Source: Bariatricus massiliensis (GTDB taxonomy: Bacteria; Bacillota; Clostridia; Lachnospirales; Lachnospiraceae). Taken from it: 64,000 nt of DNA. Under the pieces are notes generated by a model, which did not search any database, had not been told where the DNA came from, and worked only from the letters and a program-made list of their open reading frames with translations. Below, one piece after another: positions 14,682 to 22,426 of this stretch. The position numbers and the translations under genes are program-made. The stretch spans positions 726,416 through 790,415 of the forward strand of contig NZ_LT574836.1 of NCBI RefSeq assembly GCF_900086725.1. The letters are read 5' to 3'. Numbering within the stretch: the stretch's first letter is position 1; each line of letters starts with the position of its first letter.

Positions 14682-15965
14682 ATGTTTGCGGACAGAGCAA
14701 AAATAGTAATACGGTCAGGAAAAGGCGGAGACGGCCACTGCAGTTTTCGAAGAGAGCTCTATGTTCCCAACGGGGGACCAGACGGAGGAGACGGTGGAAA
14801 AGGCGGAGACTTGATATTTGAAGTCGATGAAGGGCTCAATACGCTTGTTGACTATAGACATAAGAGAAAATATGCCGCAGGAGATGGCGAAGAAGGCGGC
14901 AAGAGGCGCTGTCATGGAAAGGATGGTACAGATACTGTCCTCAGAGTGCCGGAGGGAACTGTAATTAAAGAGGCTTCCACTGGAAAAGTTATCGCCGATA
15001 TGTCAGGCGATAACCGTAGACAGATCGTACTGAAAGGTGGAAAAGGAGGACTGGGTAATCAGCACTTTGCCACGGCCACCATGCAGGTGCCGAAATATGC
15101 ACAGCCGGGCCAGCCATCCAAGGAACTGGAAGTTTTACTTGAACTTAAAGTGATTGCCGACGTGGGCTTGGTAGGATTTCCAAATGTGGGAAAATCCACG
15201 CTGTTGTCCAGAGTGACGAATGCGCAGCCCAAAATCGCCAATTATCATTTTACAACGTTATCCCCGAATCTTGGCGTTGTCGATCTGGAGGGTGCAAAAG
15301 GTTTCGTGATAGCGGATATTCCGGGACTTATTGAGGGAGCATCTGAAGGAGTGGGGCTGGGGCATCAGTTCCTTCGGCATATAGAACGGACGAAGCTTAT
15401 GATACACGTGGTGGACGCAGCCGGAACCGAGGGCCGCGACCCGGTGGATGATATCTATAAAATCAATGAGGAGTTAAAGGCATATAATCCGGAAATAGCC
15501 GAGCGTCCCCAAGTGATTGCCGCTAATAAAACGGACTTGATTTACAGTGAGGATGAAGACCCGGTACAGCGTCTTAAGGATGAATTCGAGCCAAAGGGAA
15601 TTAAAGTATTCCCAATCTCAGGGGTATCGGGAGAGGGGATACAGGAACTTTTATACTATGTAAGTGACGCGATTCAGCATATGGATGTGAAGCCTATTGT
15701 ATTTGAGCAGGAGTATTTCCCGGAAGACGAGATTATTTATTTGAATCTTCCTTATACCGTAGAGAAAAAGGACGACATGTACGTTGTGGAAGGGCCTAAG
15801 ATTGAAAAGATGCTTGGGTATACAAACCTTGATTCTGAAAAGGGGTTTGCATTCTTCCAGAAGTTTTTAAAGGAAGCAGGAATTTTGGACGAATTGGAAA
15901 AAGCCGGAATAGAAGAGGGCGATACTGTGAAAATGTATGGTCTTCAGTTTGAATATTTCCGTTAG
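14682..15965 (+). CDS. obgE: GTPase Obg/CgtA
   Basis: 427 residues with the three Obg domains. The Gly-rich Obg fold comes first (KGGDGHCSFRRE, GGPDGGDGGKGG). The G domain begins near residue 160 with GFPNVGKST (G1), DIPGLIEGA (G3) and NKTD (G4). The C-terminal OCT domain ends at GLQFEYFR. Obg is an essential GTPase acting in 50S assembly and stress signalling. AGAGGAAG precedes the ATG. It heads a run with yhbY, nadD, yqeK and rsfS. Confidence 0.97.
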   Translation: MFADRAKIVIRSGKGGDGHCSFRRELYVPNGGPDGGDGGKGGDLIFEVDEGLNTLVDYRHKRKYAAGDGEEGGKRRCHGKDGTDTVLRVPEGTVIKEASTGKVIADMSGDNRRQIVLKGGKGGLGNQHFATATMQVPKYAQPGQPSKELEVLLELKVIADVGLVGFPNVGKSTLLSRVTNAQPKIANYHFTTLSPNLGVVDLEGAKGFVIADIPGLIEGASEGVGLGHQFLRHIERTKLMIHVVDAAGTEGRDPVDDIYKINEELKAYNPEIAERPQVIAANKTDLIYSEDEDPVQRLKDEFEPKGIKVFPISGVSGEGIQELLYYVSDAIQHMDVKPIVFEQEYFPEDEIIYLNLPYTVEKKDDMYVVEGPKIEKMLGYTNLDSEKGFAFFQKFLKEAGILDELEKAGIEEGDTVKMYGLQFEYFR

Positions 15966-15979
15966 AAAGGAGAGATACT

Positions 15980-16270
15980 ATGACATCAAAGCAGAGAGCG
16001 TATTTAAAAGGACTTGCCATGACTATGGATCCAATCATGCAGATTGGAAAGTCTGGTGTGACTCCAGAGCTGACAGCATCTGTCTCAGAGGCATTGGAGG
16101 CCAGAGAGCTGATTAAGCTCAATGTTCTTCAGAACTGTTCTGATGATTTACGCCAGATGGCAGAAACACTTGCTGAGCGCACAAGAGCTCAGGTAGTACA
16201 AGTTATTGGCAAGAAAATTGTATTATACAAAGAAGGTAAAGAAGAGAAGAAGAAAATCCAGCTGCCGTAG
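15980..16270 (+). CDS. yhbY: YhbY-family CRM-domain RNA-binding protein
   Basis: 96 residues, a single CRM domain: TSKQRAYLKGLAMTMDPIMQIGKSGVTPEL, with the GxxG-like loop GKSG, then ELIKLNVLQNC and RAQVVQVIGKKIVLY. The family binds pre-50S particles and functions in ribosome assembly, which fits placement right after obg. AAAGGAGAG precedes the ATG at normal spacing. Confidence 0.94.
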   Translation: MTSKQRAYLKGLAMTMDPIMQIGKSGVTPELTASVSEALEARELIKLNVLQNCSDDLRQMAETLAERTRAQVVQVIGKKIVLYKEGKEEKKKIQLP

Positions 16271-16286
16271 ATAGAGGTGAAGTGCA

Positions 16287-16898
16287 ATGAGAATCGGAAT
16301 TATGGGGGGGACATTCGACCCCATTCATAACGGACATCTTATGCTGGGCGAGTATGCGTATAGGAAGTTTGACCTTGATGAGGTATGGTTTATGCCCAAC
16401 GGCAATCCTCCTCATAAGCAGGATGTATCTATTCGCCGAATGACCAATCACAGAGTCCGCATGACAGAGCTTGCAATAGAAGATATACCTTATTTTAAGC
16501 TCTGCACATACGAGACAGACCGGACAGAGAAGTCTTATACCTATGAGACCATGGAGTGTTTTCATGAGCGGTATCCCGAGCATGAATTCTATTTTATTAT
16601 AGGTGCTGACTCACTGCTCGCTCTCGATTCATGGAAGTGTCCTCAACGTCTGCTGCAGCTTGTCACAATCTTAGCTGCTTACCGTGACGACATGGACACA
16701 CCGGAAGAGATGGACAGCCGGATACGCTATTTGAATAGAAAGTATCACGGCGACATCCGCCTGTTAAGAACCCCGGTTGTTTCAGTGTCTTCGAGAGATA
16801 TCCGAAGACGAATCAGGGAAGGACTTTCCTACGACTATCTGATGCCTGATAAAACGGCAGAATATATTAAGCAGTATCATATATATCAAGGTGAATAA
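16287..16898 (+). CDS. nadD: Nicotinate-nucleotide adenylyltransferase
   Basis: 203 residues. The nucleotidyltransferase motif GGTFDPIHNGHL is at residues 7-18 and the C-terminal substrate/phosphate motif VSSRDIRRRI near residue 170. FIIGADSLLALDSWKCPQRLL is the conserved central block. It adenylates nicotinate mononucleotide in NAD synthesis. AGAGGTG precedes the ATG. The order obg-yhbY-nadD-yqeK-rsfS is conserved in Firmicutes. Confidence 0.96.
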   Translation: MRIGIMGGTFDPIHNGHLMLGEYAYRKFDLDEVWFMPNGNPPHKQDVSIRRMTNHRVRMTELAIEDIPYFKLCTYETDRTEKSYTYETMECFHERYPEHEFYFIIGADSLLALDSWKCPQRLLQLVTILAAYRDDMDTPEEMDSRIRYLNRKYHGDIRLLRTPVVSVSSRDIRRRIREGLSYDYLMPDKTAEYIKQYHIYQGE

Positions 16899-16900
16899 AG

Positions 16901-17485
16901 ATGACAGAAGCAATCAATAAAATGCGCAAAAAGGTAAAAAGATATCTGGACAGCGAAAGGTATGAACACACTCTGGGCGTAATGTATACGGCAGGTTGTC
17001 TGGCCATGAAATATGGGGAAGATATGGAACGGGCTATGACTGCAGGTGTCTTGCACGACTGCGCAAAATGTATCCCCAATGATGAGAAAATTAAGCTTTG
17101 CCGTAAATACCATCTGGACATCTCTGAGGCGGAGATGGCGAATCCCGGATTGCTGCACGCGAAGCTTGGCGCTTTTATCACATGGAAAAAATATCATGTG
17201 GAGGATAGAGAGATTATCTGTGCAATCGCGGCCCATACGACCGGACGGCCGGATATGTCTCTGCTGGACAAGATTATCTATATTGCAGATTTTATTGAAC
17301 CGGGCCGGGACGAGGCTCCCAGTCTCCCTATAGTGAGAAAGCTGGCGTTTACAGATCTGGATGCCTGCCTGCTCCGGGTCTTGGAAGATTCGCTGAGCTA
17401 TTTGAATACAAAAGGGGCGGCAATAGACCCAATGACAGAAAAGACATATCTATATTATAAAAATAGGAAAGGTGGTACGGTATAG
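16901..17485 (+). CDS. yqeK: YqeK-family HD hydrolase (diadenosine tetraphosphatase)
   Basis: 194 residues with the HD-domain metal ligands: YEHTLGV, GVLHDCAK, and AAHTTGR followed by LLDKIIYIADFIEPGR. YqeK enzymes cleave Ap4A symmetrically to two ADP. The start follows nadD by two bases with AAGGTG upstream. Its stop overlaps the GTG start of rsfS by one base. Confidence 0.93.
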   Translation: MTEAINKMRKKVKRYLDSERYEHTLGVMYTAGCLAMKYGEDMERAMTAGVLHDCAKCIPNDEKIKLCRKYHLDISEAEMANPGLLHAKLGAFITWKKYHVEDREIICAIAAHTTGRPDMSLLDKIIYIADFIEPGRDEAPSLPIVRKLAFTDLDACLLRVLEDSLSYLNTKGAAIDPMTEKTYLYYKNRKGGTV

Positions 17486-17844
17486 TGACACAGATGGAAC
17501 AATCAAGAGAAATGGCACGCATAGCCTGCAAGGCACTGGAAGATAAAAAAGGTGAGAACATTCAAGTTATCGATATATCCCAAGTATCAGTATTGGCAGA
17601 TTATTTTATCATTGCCAACGGTACCAATGAAAGTCAGGTCAGAGCACTGGTAGACAGCGTAGAAGAAAAGCTTGAGAAGGCTGGCTACCGCGTGAAGCAG
17701 CGGGAGGGTTATGGGCTTGGAAGCTGGGTACTGCTGGATTTTTCAGACATTATCGTGCATGTCTTTGATAAAGAAAACAGGCTGTTCTATGATTTGGAAC
17801 GAATCTGGAGTGATGGGAAGAAGATTGCGGCAGAAGATTTATAA
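17485..17844 (+). CDS. rsfS: Ribosome silencing factor RsfS
   Basis: 119 residues from a GTG start with AAAGGTGG upstream. Conserved blocks: IDISQVSVLADYFIIANG, SQVRALVDSVEEKL and GLGSWVLLDFSDIIVHVFDKENR. The protein binds L14 and keeps 50S and 30S apart during nutrient stress. It is the last gene of the obg run; a strong terminator follows within ten bases. Confidence 0.95.
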   Translation: MTQMEQSREMARIACKALEDKKGENIQVIDISQVSVLADYFIIANGTNESQVRALVDSVEEKLEKAGYRVKQREGYGLGSWVLLDFSDIIVHVFDKENRLFYDLERIWSDGKKIAAEDL

Positions 17845-17852
17845 GACAAGAT

Positions 17853-17893
17853 AAGCAGGACCTTCATAATTATTATGTGGGTCCTGCTTTTTA
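17853..17893 (+). terminator. Intrinsic terminator of the obg-rsfS run
   Basis: AAGCAGGACC and GGTCCTGCTT form a perfect 10-bp stem over a 17-base loop, followed by a T run. Confidence 0.88.
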
Positions 17894-17917
17894 AGGCAGT
17901 AGTTGTGGAGGAATAAA

Positions 17918-18727
17918 ATGAAATTACTGGAAATTGCACTTTCTTCAGTAGTAATTGTGGCTATAATAGAAATGACTATTCAAAATAAAAAGAATAGCCT
18001 TCATTATGTAACTAATGAGCGCAATGAATGGCGGAGAGCTATGAAGAGAATCACTGTTAAAATTTATGATTCTGATAGCTCCCATATAGGGAGTGTGCTG
18101 ACTGAGCTAAAAGTGAATTTAAATAGTTATGGAAGACATGATACATATGCGGAAGATAAGGCGCTCAATCTCTATAAAGATGAACATATATGGAAAGAGA
18201 TTGATTACATAGAAAAAAATTGCATCAAATATAAGGATGAAAATCTATTAAAAGTACATAGAGAAAAATTGATTTACTATTTAAGCCTCCTTCTAAAATT
18301 TGACTGGGAACGTTCAAAAAAAGAAGTATATCCGGCGAAGGCAGCTTTCATTTCTGTCATATGTTATTGTTTGAGCGTATGTCTTATTATTATAGGGAAG
18401 TATGATATTACCAATCTGTTCGAAAAATTATCTGAAATAAAAATGGTAGTGGAATTGTTATTAATCCCATACATAATTTTATGGTATCCTTACATAAAAG
18501 ATTTAATTGTCTTACTGCGAACCAAACATTGGTACAATGAGATTCATGTAAGTATAAAGCTTTGGATTGCAGGCGTTATTATTTATGGAATTATCTGGGC
18601 TATGTTAAAAGGAAATTTATTGGAGTATTTGCTATTTTTTGTAGCTGCTTTTGCCCTTATTATTTATGCATTTTCAAAAAGGAAATTATATATTGATTAT
18701 TCTGGGTCGATAATTGATATGTTATAG
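17918..18727 (+). CDS. Unknown multi-pass membrane protein, ended by an in-frame amber codon
   Basis: 269 residues from an ATG with GTGGAGG upstream. I do not recognise the family. An N-terminal membrane helix (EIALSSVVIVAIIEM) is followed by a charged cytoplasmic region of about 115 residues with ERNEWRRAMKR, LKVNLNSYGR and DEHIWKEIDYI. Four further hydrophobic segments lie at about 140-160, 178-195, 208-228 and 230-250. The TAG stop is followed in the same frame by another 121 sense codons of similar A+T-rich composition, so this may be the 5' part of one gene. The codon usage is more A+T rich than the flanking core genes, suggesting later acquisition. It sits between a terminator and the SOS locus. 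Confidence 0.7.
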   Translation: MKLLEIALSSVVIVAIIEMTIQNKKNSLHYVTNERNEWRRAMKRITVKIYDSDSSHIGSVLTELKVNLNSYGRHDTYAEDKALNLYKDEHIWKEIDYIEKNCIKYKDENLLKVHREKLIYYLSLLLKFDWERSKKEVYPAKAAFISVICYCLSVCLIIIGKYDITNLFEKLSEIKMVVELLLIPYIILWYPYIKDLIVLLRTKHWYNEIHVSIKLWIAGVIIYGIIWAMLKGNLLEYLLFFVAAFALIIYAFSKRKLYIDYSGSIIDML

Positions 18728-19093
18728 ATTCCCAATATAATCATATACGGGTATGGAGACGGAAACGAATTAGCGACTTTTAAAGTAATCAATTATTTTC
18801 TTCAGCTGGATATCAACGTCAATTACAAAATAATAGAGATGAAAGATATCAGAGATTCTGATTTACAAGAAGCTATGAATAGTATACAGGGAAACTGTCC
18901 AAAGAAAATGTTGAATATGGTGGGGTACATATTATTTAAACTGAGAAAGAAAAGATATGCTGACTTAAAAGCATTTATTAAAGAGAATCCCCAATATAGC
19001 CGGGTTATTGTAAAAAGACTGGCAGAGGAGGACGAGAGGCCTTTTTATACCATTGGGTATCAACAGGAAATATGGAAAAATTGGTTTGATTAA
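18728..19093 (+). pseudogene. In-frame C-terminal continuation of the membrane-protein gene (121 codons, no start of its own)
   Basis: Directly after the amber codon the same frame stays open to TAA. It reads IPNIIIYGYGDGNELATFKV, then INYFLQLDINVNYKIIE, and ends YQQEIWKNWFD. The first ATG is at 18839, 37 codons in, and no ribosome site precedes it. The upstream 37 codons read like folded protein (a beta strand followed by GYGDGNELATF). Three explanations are possible: a nonsense mutation in a gene of about 390 residues, readthrough, or a short independent protein from 18839. The family is unknown to me. Confidence 0.55.
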
Positions 19094-19124
19094 AAGTATC
19101 AGAGATGACATCCCCCTGATAGAA

Positions 19125-19152
19125 TTTGCCAGCAGGAACCCCTGCTGGCAAA
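19125..19152. repeat. Perfect 12-bp inverted repeat between convergent genes
   Basis: TTTGCCAGCAGG, AACC, CCTGCTGGCAAA. It lies between the unknown gene and lexA, which converge. The stem is strong but neither strand has a clear T tract, so it may act as a weak bidirectional terminator or 3' end stabiliser. Confidence 0.6.
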
Positions 19153-19237
19153 AAGTATATAATTTTGAGTATCTACTTGACGGAGAGCGGTTCAAACCGT
19201 ATCTCTTTATATTTATTATGTATAATTCTAAAGTCAT

Positions 19238-19855
19238 TTATCTCATGAAGCGGAATACGGCAATAACTTTACCTAAAATTTCAACATCGGGGAGAATGAA
19301 CGGCTCCATAGTATCATTTTCCGGCTGCAGGCGTATTACACCTTCCTCTTTATAGAACGTCTTCACCGTTGCCCCATCCTCTATCATAGCTACGACCATT
19401 TCACCGTTAGAAGCGGTATTCCTTTTCTCCACTACAACATAGTCGCCGTCCATAATTCCGGCATTGATCATACTTTCCCCGCGTACTTTGAGCATAAATA
19501 CATCATTATTAGGGAGAAATTCCACGGGAATAGGGAAGTACTCTTCGATATTCTCCTGCGCTAGAATAGGCTCGCCAGCCGCAACACGTCCTACCATGGG
19601 CACTTGAACCATTTCCCTTCTGGTAAGATTGAAATTATCATCTAAAATCTCAATGGCACGCGGTTTAGTAGGGTCGCGGCGGATATATCCATTTTTCTCA
19701 AGTGTCTCTAAATGGGAGTGCACCGAAGATGTGGATTTCAGATTTACAGCATCACAAATTTCACGAACTGCCGGCGGAAAGCCTCTTTCTAAGATTTGAG
19801 ACTTAATATACTGTAATATCTCTTCCTGCTTTTTACTGATTTTACCTTTACTCAT
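19238..19855 (-). CDS. lexA: SOS repressor LexA
   Basis: 205 residues from an ATG preceded by CAGGAGGTCG; an in-frame start nine codons earlier has no site. The winged-helix DNA-binding domain is at 1-70 (SKKQEEILQYIKSQ, STSSVHSHLETLEKNGYI). The self-cleavage bond is Ala93-Gly94 in GRVAAGEP, with catalytic Ser128 in RGESM and Lys165 in TVKTFYK. RecA-stimulated cleavage relieves repression. It is divergent from a YneA-like gene with SOS boxes in the shared spacer, as in Bacillus. Confidence 0.96.
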   Translation of the reverse strand: MSKGKISKKQEEILQYIKSQILERGFPPAVREICDAVNLKSTSSVHSHLETLEKNGYIRRDPTKPRAIEILDDNFNLTRREMVQVPMVGRVAAGEPILAQENIEEYFPIPVEFLPNNDVFMLKVRGESMINAGIMDGDYVVVEKRNTASNGEMVVAMIEDGATVKTFYKEEGVIRLQPENDTMEPFILPDVEILGKVIAVFRFMR

Positions 19856-19903
19856 AACAACGACCTCCTGAATCGTACACACGTTTCTTTTACTTATGTA
19901 TTT

Positions 19904-19942
19904 ATATTATCACAACTTTTTTTAAAAAGCAAACAAATGTTT
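19904..19942 (-). promoter_or_regulatory. lexA promoter with overlapping SOS-like box
   Basis: On the minus strand, TTGCTT, 17 bases, TAATAT precedes lexA. The 12-base dyad AAACAAATGTTT at 19931-19942, a variant of GAAC-N4-GTTC, overlaps the -35 hexamer, which fits autorepression by LexA. Confidence 0.6.
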
Positions 19943-19975
19943 AGAAAATATGTTCGTGTTTTTTGGAAAAAGCTA

Positions 19976-20023
19976 TTGACAAACATTCGTTCTGGATGTA
20001 TAGTAATTACAGAACAGTTGTTC
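19976..20023 (+). promoter_or_regulatory. SOS-regulated promoter of the YneA-like gene with two LexA boxes
   Basis: TTGACA at 19976, 17 bases, TATAGT at 19999. Box 1, AAACATTCGTTC (19981-19992), overlaps the -35 and spacer. Box 2, GAACAGTTGTTC (20012-20023), is an exact GAAC-N4-GTTC match located just past the -10. LexA bound at either site would block RNA polymerase. Confidence 0.85.
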
Positions 20024-20063
20024 GGAACAAATTTTCGAGATTAGATTAAGGGGGATATCTGAT

Positions 20064-20456
20064 ATGAAAAAACAGTCTATCGCAAATTGTAAAGGAAGCA
20101 TGCTTAAAAGAAGGAGAGGGCATAAAAATCTTTTGTCCGTCAGCCGGATGCTGGGAGGCATCTTCGCAGTGATATTAGTATTAGCATGCAGTTTCGGTTT
20201 CGGAAGTTTCTTTTCAAGTGCTCATGGGAATGAACAGCCACATAATGTGGATTATAAATATTATAAAAGCATAGAAATACAAAAAGGCGACTCCCTCTGG
20301 AGTATCGCTGAGACATATATGAATGATAAATATGATTCCGTGCATGAATATATTGATGAATTGGTGTCAATTAATAATATGAATGCCAACAAAATAGACG
20401 CTATTCAGGAAGGCGATTACCTTATGGTTGCTTACTATGATAACGAATACAAATAA
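20064..20456 (+). CDS. yneA: YneA-like SOS cell-division inhibitor (TM plus LysM)
   Basis: 130 residues. A basic N-terminus is followed by one membrane helix (LLSVSRMLGGIFAVILVLAC, about 24-50) and an external LysM domain at about 75-128 with the KGDSLWSIAETY start and IQEGDYLMVAYYD end. Architecture and position divergent from lexA match Bacillus YneA, which blocks septation during the SOS response; the promoter carries two LexA boxes. AAGGGGG precedes the ATG. Sequence identity to YneA is not claimed beyond TM+LysM, so the symbol is by analogy. Confidence 0.8.
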   Translation: MKKQSIANCKGSMLKRRRGHKNLLSVSRMLGGIFAVILVLACSFGFGSFFSSAHGNEQPHNVDYKYYKSIEIQKGDSLWSIAETYMNDKYDSVHEYIDELVSINNMNANKIDAIQEGDYLMVAYYDNEYK

Positions 20457-20499
20457 GCAATATGAATGAAGCCCATATCTTTAACACCCTATTGATATA

Positions 20500-20567
20500 G
20501 AAAGTCCGTCATCTATCTGTTACTTACTCATACTATACCCGGCAGATAGAACAAGTGGCGGACTTTC
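20500..20567. repeat. Long imperfect hairpin downstream of the YneA-like gene
   Basis: GAAAGTCCG pairs with CGGACTTTC and, inside, TCTATCTG pairs with CAGATAGA, separated by an asymmetric internal loop, with a 23-base apical loop. It lies in the 296-base spacer before the recombinase, which otherwise holds only a terminator-like hairpin and the recombinase promoter region; no small gene was seen there. Confidence 0.6.
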
Positions 20568-20601
20568 CTACCCAAATAAAACCATGATTCATGTAGAAAA
20601 T

Positions 20602-20632
20602 AAGACTTCCTTAGAGCAGGGAAGTTTTCTTT
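20602..20632 (+). terminator. Probable terminator before the recombinase gene
   Basis: AAGACTTCC pairs with GGAAGTTTT (one G-U) across a 9-base loop and runs into TTTTCTTT. It probably ends transcripts of the YneA-like gene. Confidence 0.6.
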
Positions 20633-20752
20633 GAGAAATCAATCTATACGACAAATACCGATTTTTCCAAAAGATATAGACGAATGAAGCACATTATGAT
20701 ACAATTTACTGTATAAATGACATTAACAATATTTTATTAGGAGGTTTTCAGA

Positions 20753-21811
20753 ATGGCCGAACCGAAAACATATCATGAACAATCTTACATAGACAATACC
20801 ATTAAGCTGCGCGAAGTTTTGAACACAATGCCTTCTTTTGCAAAAGATTATTTCCGTGCCATAGAACCAACTACATCAGCCCGGACCCGTATTTCTTATG
20901 CATATGATATACGTGTCTTTTTTCAATTTCTGTTAAATGAGAATCCTGCATTTAAGAATTATAAAATGACTGATTTTCGTATCTCTGATTTAGAGAACTT
21001 GACACCCGTTGATATTGAAGAATATCAGGAATATTTGAAGGTCTATAAGGCAGATGGCCGTCAGATTACAAATGAAGAAAAAGGCCTTGCCCGGAAAATG
21101 TCTGCGCTGCGCAGTTTTTATGGCTATTTTTACAAACGACAGATTATTGAGAAAAACCCTACATTGTTGGTAGATATGCCGAAACTACATGAGAAAGCGA
21201 TTATCCGTCTGGAGACCGATGAGGTGGCCAGTTTATTGGACTATGTGGAAAACTGTGGCTCTAAACTTACAGGGCAGGCCAGAGTATATTACGAAAAAAC
21301 AAAGGAGCGGGACCTTGCTATACTCACTCTTCTGCTGGGAACAGGCATTCGAGTGTCAGAATGCGTAGGTTTAGATATTGATGACATAGATTTTAAGAAT
21401 AACGGAATAAAGGTGACACGAAAAGGTGGAAATGAAATGATTGTTTATTTTGGAGATGAGGTAGAGAAGTCTCTGCGGAGTTACCTTGAAACAACTCGAA
21501 AAGCTGTCGAACCTCTTCCGGAATATGAAAAAGCACTCTTCCTCTCCACTCAAAGGCGCCGGATGGGCGTACAAGCTGTAGAAAATATGGTGAAAAAATA
21601 TGCGAAACGGGTCACGCCAAACAAGAAAATCACCCCCCACAAACTCCGCAGCACTTATGGTACATCTTTATACAAGGAAACTGGCGATATTTATCTTGTG
21701 GCAGATGTTCTGGGACATAAAGATGTAAACACCACGAAAAAGCACTATGCGGCCATAGATGAGGATAGACGGCGAAGTGCGGCAAATGTAGTAAAACTGA
21801 GGGAGCCTTAA
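20753..21811 (+). CDS. Tyrosine recombinase (Xer-like)
   Basis: 352 residues. A SAM-like core-binding domain covers about 25-135 and the catalytic domain about 150-350. All active-site residues are present: Arg200 (GTGIRVSE), Lys224 (TRKGG), His296 and Arg299 (HKLR), His322 (LGHKD) and Tyr332 (KKHYAAID). TTAGGAGG precedes the ATG. There are no phage genes, excisionase or att repeats nearby, so a chromosomal XerC/XerD-type role is more likely than a prophage integrase. It is longer than XerC/D (about 300) through an N-terminal extension and inserts. No dif-like site was recognised. Confidence 0.85.
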   Translation: MAEPKTYHEQSYIDNTIKLREVLNTMPSFAKDYFRAIEPTTSARTRISYAYDIRVFFQFLLNENPAFKNYKMTDFRISDLENLTPVDIEEYQEYLKVYKADGRQITNEEKGLARKMSALRSFYGYFYKRQIIEKNPTLLVDMPKLHEKAIIRLETDEVASLLDYVENCGSKLTGQARVYYEKTKERDLAILTLLLGTGIRVSECVGLDIDDIDFKNNGIKVTRKGGNEMIVYFGDEVEKSLRSYLETTRKAVEPLPEYEKALFLSTQRRRMGVQAVENMVKKYAKRVTPNKKITPHKLRSTYGTSLYKETGDIYLVADVLGHKDVNTTKKHYAAIDEDRRRSAANVVKLREP

Positions 21812-21818
21812 GATTCAC

Positions 21819-22265
21819 TCAGTTTAGTTTGGGAAGAATTTCAGCCAACACTTCCACTGCTTCATTCAACCGCTGAAGTTCTTCCGATGTTAGCTGTTCC
21901 TCTAGTGTACAGATAAAAGTTTGATTTTTCTTGTAGTAATTATCCAGATACTCTATTGCGTTTGGCGTCAAACGTATCCAGACAGAGCGTCTGTCTTCGG
22001 GGTTATGGAGTCGTTCAATATAATTATGCTCACTCAGTTTATCAATTAATTTCGTCACTTGCTGTTTGGGAATTTTTAGCTGGCGTGCCAATTCTGTCAT
22101 GGTCATCATTTTGCAGGCCCTCAAAGTTTCCAGACAATAATAGGTTTCCAGAGTCATTTCCCTGTTTAGGGATTCTTTGAAGGGTCGCACAAGCCTTGAA
22201 TGCCAGCTGGGCATTACGAGCAGCAAGTTCTTTACAAATCTTTCGGATATTTTTTCTGATTTCAT
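21819..22265 (-). CDS. MarR-family transcriptional regulator
   Basis: 148 residues. The winged helix is clear: MTMTELARQLKIPKQQVTKLIDKLSEHNYIERLHNPEDRRSV, followed by the wing WIRLTPNAIEYL. AGGAGAAA precedes the ATG. It is divergent from the FUSC transporter gene across a 161-base spacer and converges on the recombinase gene seven bases away. The transporter is the likely regulatory target, as is common for MarR-efflux pairs; the inducer is unknown. Confidence 0.9.
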   Translation of the reverse strand: MKSEKISERFVKNLLLVMPSWHSRLVRPFKESLNREMTLETYYCLETLRACKMMTMTELARQLKIPKQQVTKLIDKLSEHNYIERLHNPEDRRSVWIRLTPNAIEYLDNYYKKNQTFICTLEEQLTSEELQRLNEAVEVLAEILPKLN

Positions 22266-22426
22266 CTTATTTTCTCCTAGTTGACAAATGTATTTTGGAG
22301 TGATATGTTATAAAATAGTAAACAAAATATGACTATCATGATTTTGCTACTAGTTCTTCTTTTATTATAAACTCTTTTATAACTAATTCAATAACAAATC
22401 ACATTGTTTTCAAAAAGGAGCCGCAT

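Noticed and set aside
18725..18727. In-frame TAG as a pyrrolysine codon
   Set aside because: No pyl genes or methylamine methyltransferase context is present in the window; a nonsense change or a separate gene is simpler.
19053..19355. Plus-strand open frame crossing the lexA 3' end
   Set aside because: It overlaps two better-supported features, lacks a ribosome site and includes the strong inverted repeat at 19125-19152.
20753..21811. Tyrosine recombinase as a prophage or integrative-element integrase
   Set aside because: No phage, conjugation or excisionase genes, no tRNA and no flanking direct repeats were seen; neighbours are lexA and a marR/FUSC pair.
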